From Thermoplasmata archaeon (lineage in GTDB: Archaea; Thermoplasmatota; Thermoplasmata; UBA10834), in NCBI GenBank assembly GCA_013331315.1, contig DUGQ01000224.1:1-7195 (forward strand): DNA of 7,195 nt. The letters are read 5' to 3'. The notes below the pieces were generated by a model. It did not search any database, was not told the DNA's origin, and was given only the letters and a program-made list of their open reading frames with translations. Below are positions 4,463 to 7,195 of this stretch, in pieces. Both the position numbers and the translations under genes were made by a program. The number at the start of each line of letters is the position of its first letter. The first letter of the stretch is position 1.

Positions 4463-5926
4463 ATGAAGAGGAAGATTCTGAAGGTCCTGGGCGAGAAGGG
4501 CATACTCTTGGACCCCAAGGCGGTCGAGGCTTTGGCCAGTCTGCCCGATGCCGAGGCGTGCGCGGAGCGGATCATCGGAGACGGGGAGAACCGACCACTG
4601 GTCCTCACGGAGGAAGACGTACTGAGGTATTCGGTGGAGGAGCAGGCATGCTCACCGTCCCCTAAGTCTGATGCACCGGAGTCCTCTGGAGTCGAGGAGG
4701 CATCCTCCCAGACTCGTCAACCTCTCAGGAAAGGGGTGACGGTAGTGAAAGACATAACTGGCAACTCCACTTGCGTGGGAAACGTGATAGATTTCGCCAA
4801 GCTGTTCAACGACCGTTACTCCACAATCAAGAAGATGCTCTCGAGGAGGAGGGAGCTGGCGGGCCTGATACCGATCGCCAGGGCGAAGAAGTTGCAGAGA
4901 GACCTGAGGTTCGCTGGGATCGTGAACGACTCTCACACCACCAAGAACGGCCACACCATCATCGAGTTGGAGGACGAGACCGGCAAGGTCCAGGTCCTGA
5001 TCATGAAGGGTTCACGCAGGGACGGGGAGGCGTATCTCAAGGACGAGGTCATAGGCGTCATAGGCGCGATGAGCAGGGACGGCGAACTCGTCGTGGCCAA
5101 GGACGTAGTCCGGCCGGACGTCCCGCTCAGGAGCGGGATGACCCCGAACGGCTCCGACTCGGTCGTCGCGTTCGTCTCTGACATCCACATAGGCAGCAAC
5201 ACGTTCCTGGAAGACGAGTGGAAGAGGCTGATGAAGTGGCTCTCGAAAGACCCGGTGGCCAAGGACATCAAGTATGTGGTCATGCCGGGCGACCTCGTGG
5301 ACGGGATAGGCATCTACCCGGGTCAAGAGGACGAACTCGAGATTGACGACCTCTATGCGCAATACTCCGTCCTCGCGGAGGCGGTCAAGGAGTTCCCGGA
5401 CTGGATCCAGCTCGTCATGATGCCGGGGAACCACGACGCTGTCAGGCTGGCCGAGCCGCAACCGGCGCTTCCACCCGACATACAAGGCATGTTCGACTCC
5501 AACGTGCGGTTCGTCGGAAACCCCTGCTACCTCGAGATCGAGGGACGGTCCATCCTGGCGTATCACGGCAAGAGCATAGACGACTTCAACTCGGGCGTAC
5601 GCCATCTCAACTACACCAACCCTCAGGAGGCCATGAAGGAGATGCTGAAGAGGCGGCACCTCGCCCCTGTGTACGGCGACAAGACACCGCTGGCCCCGGA
5701 GCAGAAGGACTACATGGTCATCGACCGCGTGCCTGACATATTCGTGACCGGGCATGTGCACGTATGCAGGGTGGACGAGTACAGGGGCGTGCGCCTGATC
5801 AACGCGTCCGCCTGGCAGTCGCAGACGGCCTTTCAGAGGATGCACAACCAGATGCCCGACCCCGCCAAGGTGCCGATGGTGCACCTCGGCACGGGCGAGT
5901 GCTGGGTCGAGGACTTCACCTCGTGA
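4463..5926 (+). CDS. polB: DNA polymerase D small subunit DP1 (proofreading exonuclease subunit)
   Basis: A 487-residue DP1, the small subunit of the archaeal replicative polymerase PolD; it supplies Mre11-like 3'-5' exonuclease activity and binds the large catalytic subunit DP2. An N-terminal helical region (MKRKILKVLGEKGILL onward) and a low-complexity linker (about 60-95) precede an OB-fold at about 150-215 (FAGIVNDSHTTKNGH, then IIELEDETGKVQVLI). The calcineurin-like phosphoesterase domain is complete: SDIHIGS (239-245), GDLVDG (276-281), GNHD (322-325), YHGKS (367-371), GHVH (430-433), with the DP1-type ending LINASAWQSQT and PDPAKVPMVHL. All metal-binding and catalytic residues expected for nuclease activity appear intact. 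ATG 4463 fits the TATA element 30 bp upstream; an open extension to 4337 is antisense to DUF54 and not conserved-looking. The DP2 gene is not in the window. The gene ends 3 nt before the convergent small membrane protein gene. Confidence 0.96.
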   Translation: MKRKILKVLGEKGILLDPKAVEALASLPDAEACAERIIGDGENRPLVLTEEDVLRYSVEEQACSPSPKSDAPESSGVEEASSQTRQPLRKGVTVVKDITGNSTCVGNVIDFAKLFNDRYSTIKKMLSRRRELAGLIPIARAKKLQRDLRFAGIVNDSHTTKNGHTIIELEDETGKVQVLIMKGSRRDGEAYLKDEVIGVIGAMSRDGELVVAKDVVRPDVPLRSGMTPNGSDSVVAFVSDIHIGSNTFLEDEWKRLMKWLSKDPVAKDIKYVVMPGDLVDGIGIYPGQEDELEIDDLYAQYSVLAEAVKEFPDWIQLVMMPGNHDAVRLAEPQPALPPDIQGMFDSNVRFVGNPCYLEIEGRSILAYHGKSIDDFNSGVRHLNYTNPQEAMKEMLKRRHLAPVYGDKTPLAPEQKDYMVIDRVPDIFVTGHVHVCRVDEYRGVRLINASAWQSQTAFQRMHNQMPDPAKVPMVHLGTGECWVEDFTS

Positions 5927-5929
5927 CCG

Positions 5930-6055
5930 CTATCCGAAGAGTTCCCTGAGTATGAGGTAGCCGCCAATCGCGATGAACACAAGGCTTATCCAGAACCCGA
6001 CCATGAACAGCTTCATCATCGTCTCGCGGTTGCGGAGCAGGTCCTCGATAGGCAA
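5930..6055 (-). CDS. Small single-span membrane protein at the end of the atp operon
   Basis: A 41-residue reading frame lying 5 nt after the atpD stop. It starts with TTG at 6055-6053 (LPIEDLLRNRETMMK), has one hydrophobic span at about residues 16-37 (LFMVGFWISLVFIAIGGYLIL), and ends with the short tail RELFG. AGAGGT, overlapping the atpD end, sits 9 nt upstream as ribosome site. Third codon positions are overwhelmingly G or C, as in the neighbours, and the frame fills the gap between atpD and the DP1 stop almost exactly. A shorter form from ATG at residue 13 or 14 is possible. The family is not recognised. Placement suggests a small ATP synthase- or membrane-associated protein, but that is inference from position only. 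The charged N-terminus with positive residues before the span favours N-in orientation. Confidence 0.7.
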   Translation of the reverse strand: MPIEDLLRNRETMMKLFMVGFWISLVFIAIGGYLILRELFG

Positions 6056-6060
6056 GGTCG

Positions 6061-6699
6061 TCAGACCTCTGCCTTCGCCGCCGTCTTCTTCTTTATCTTC
6101 TTGAGGCGGAAGATGTTGTCACGCTCCATCTCCTCGAGCCTGAACCGGATGAACCGCTCTATCTCCTCGAGCTCGGGGAGCACCTTGAACTCGAGCGCGT
6201 TGACCCTGCGTTTCGTTTTCTCGATCTCGACCAGCAGCTTCCTGAGGGTCGTCTCGATCTCGGCCGCGAGCACGATGTCCTCTACGAGCTTCTCGTACGC
6301 CGAGACCGCGTCGTCGATGGAGGAGCGGGAACCGATGATGCCGTAACCACGGTCGGTGATGCGCTTGCGCACCTGCTTGCTCTCGACCTGGGGCACGACC
6401 ACGCCCATCACGTTCTTGGGCCTGACGTGCACGTAGGGCTTGTCCTTGGGCGCGAACGCGGCCGCCTTGATGGCGATGGTGCCCTCCGCGGCCTCGGCCA
6501 GGATGAGCCGCTGGCGCGCCTCCTTGAACTCCTCTGTGAGCATGCCGCGGATGTCGCGCGCCTTCTCGAGGATCTGGAAGAACTCGATGATGAGGCCGTC
6601 GCGCTTCATCTTGAGGAGCTTGTGGCCGGTCTCGCTGAGCTTGATCTTGCGCTTGATGTCGATGAGCTCCGACCGGGTGGGCTTGCCCTCGTACGCCAA
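6061..6699 (-). CDS. atpD: A/V-type ATP synthase subunit D
   Basis: A complete 212-residue central-stalk subunit D, which forms with subunit F the rotor shaft turning inside the A3B3 head and couples ion flow to ATP synthesis. The N-terminus KPTRSELIDIKRKIKLSETGHKLLKMKRDGL (residues 6-36; key features PTRSEL and the long amphipathic helix) is diagnostic; the middle has the short hairpin domain, with VMGVVVPQVE, and the C-terminal helix (RRVNALEFKVLPELEEIERFIRFRLEEMERDNIFRLKKIK) completes the antiparallel coiled coil, with the typical NALE and R..LEEMER-like spacing. It starts at TTG 6699, preceded by GGAGGAG near 6705-6711; no ATG fits the conserved start. It follows atpB after 16 nt and precedes a small membrane protein, in the usual archaeal order B then D. 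The tail is rich in Lys and Ala. Confidence 0.96.
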   Translation of the reverse strand: MAYEGKPTRSELIDIKRKIKLSETGHKLLKMKRDGLIIEFFQILEKARDIRGMLTEEFKEARQRLILAEAAEGTIAIKAAAFAPKDKPYVHVRPKNVMGVVVPQVESKQVRKRITDRGYGIIGSRSSIDDAVSAYEKLVEDIVLAAEIETTLRKLLVEIEKTKRRVNALEFKVLPELEEIERFIRFRLEEMERDNIFRLKKIKKKTAAKAEV

Positions 6700-6704
6700 C
6701 GCCT

Positions 6705-6711
6705 CTCCTCC
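6705..6711 (-). promoter_or_regulatory. Shine-Dalgarno site fixing the TTG start of atpD
   Basis: GGAGGAG-type sequence on the minus strand, within AAGGAGGAGAGGCG, sits directly before the TTG at 6699-6697 with a spacing of about 5-7 nt. It supports use of a TTG start for this highly translated subunit. Confidence 0.65.
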
Positions 6712-6715
6712 TTGC

Positions 6716-7195
6716 CTACGCTCCCTTCCTCTCCGGTCCCTTGCCTTCCGGCGCCTTCCCCTCCTCCTTGCGGTAGGATGGGTGGTACTTCTCGATGGTC
6801 TTGCGGTCTATCCGCGTGAGCTGGCCCTCGGGCAGCGCCGAAAGGAGCCTCCACCCGATCTCCAGCGTGTCCTTTATGGTCCGGTCCTCCTCCCGGCCCT
6901 GCTGCACGAACTTCTCCTCGAACACGTCGGCGAAGTCGAGGAACTGGCGGTCGCGGTCCGAGAGCGCCTCGCGACCCACGATGGCCACGAGGCCCCGGAG
7001 GTCGCGCCCCTCCGCGTAGGCGGCGTATAGCTGGTCCGAGACCGCCTTGTGGTCCTCCCTAGTGTGGCCCAAGCCGATCCCCGCGTCCCTGAGCCGCGAC
7101 AGCGACGGCAGCACGTCGATGGGCGGATCGACGCCGCGCCGCTGCAGGTCGCGGCTGAGCACGATCTGCCCCTCGGTGATGTAGCCGGTGAGGTC
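6716..7195 (-). CDS. atpB: A/V-type ATP synthase subunit B, C-terminal 159 residues (partial)
   Basis: The gene enters from the right edge; its 5' part is outside the window. The visible residues match the C-terminal third of subunit B, the non-catalytic nucleotide-binding head subunit: [17 protein letters not shown], then [15 protein letters not shown], the GLGHTREDH segment, [13 protein letters not shown], the helical region [13 protein letters not shown], and the closing [22 protein letters not shown] alternates with catalytic subunit A in the A3B3 ring. After the conserved KYHPSY end there is a lineage-type tail of about 17 residues rich in Lys, Glu, Gly and Pro. The stop is TAG at 6718-6716, 16 nt before the atpD start, so both belong to one operon. 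Confidence 0.96.
   Translation of the reverse strand, partial: DLTGYITEGQIVLSRDLQRRGVDPPIDVLPSLSRLRDAGIGLGHTREDHKAVSDQLYAAYAEGRDLRGLVAIVGREALSDRDRQFLDFADVFEEKFVQQGREEDRTIKDTLEIGWRLLSALPEGQLTRIDRKTIEKYHPSYRKEEGKAPEGKGPERKGA

Noticed and set aside
5012..5884. Long minus-strand open frame (about 290 codons) opposite DP1
   Set aside because: It is antisense to the strongly conserved phosphoesterase domain; its composition (many Val, His, Arg, Asp) is what GC-biased third positions of the plus-strand gene produce, with no recognisable motif.

Overview
The window reads as part of a GC-rich euryarchaeal chromosome, probably from the Thermoplasmata or a nearby Thermoplasmatota lineage. The main evidence is a D-family DNA polymerase small subunit (DP1), archaeal/vacuolar-type ATP synthase subunits B and D, an archaeal DUF54 exosome-associated RNA-binding protein, archaeal TATA boxes at about -26, apparently leaderless starts, and Shine-Dalgarno sites matching GGAGGTG. 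The class-level placement is inference. No rRNA, tRNA, CRISPR array, insertion sequence or phage gene was seen. This is mostly housekeeping chromosome with a few less familiar genes.

Layout, left to right. (1) 1-710, minus strand: a V4R-domain sensor protein, then a KaiC/RAD55-type RecA-fold ATPase that runs off the left edge; the two look translationally coupled. (2) 779-1360, plus: a CYTH-domain (class IV adenylate cyclase / triphosphatase-like) protein, divergent from the V4R gene. (3) 1420-1668, minus: an unrecognised 82-residue protein with a strong TATA box. (4) 1669-1902: a 234-bp divergent promoter region containing a 12-bp perfect palindrome. (5) 1903-3280, plus: a membrane protein with zinc ribbons at both ends and a CPBP (CaaX-protease/Abi) core, split by a frameshift just before its first catalytic motif. 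(6) 3245-4407, minus: a DUF54 RNA-binding protein followed by a TIM-barrel sugar-phosphate isomerase-like gene, overlapping by 4 nt. (7) 4463-5926, plus: DP1 with a complete phosphoesterase active site, divergent from (6) across a 55-bp spacer holding one near-symmetric TATA element. (8) 5930-7195, minus: the 3' end of the A-type ATP synthase operon (atpB end, atpD, then a 41-codon single-span membrane protein, easily missed because it is short and has a TTG start).

How the genes work together: the atp genes form one transcription unit for ion-driven ATP synthesis. DP1 is the small, proofreading subunit of PolD, whose large subunit is not here. DUF54 and the isomerase are co-transcribed, but no shared pathway is evident. 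V4R plus KaiC-like ATPase resembles a ligand-sensing protein paired with an ATPase effector. I found no convincing new multi-gene system. The points most worth checking are the frameshifted double-zinc-ribbon CPBP protein, the small membrane protein after atpD, the 82-residue protein, and the two compact divergent promoters.
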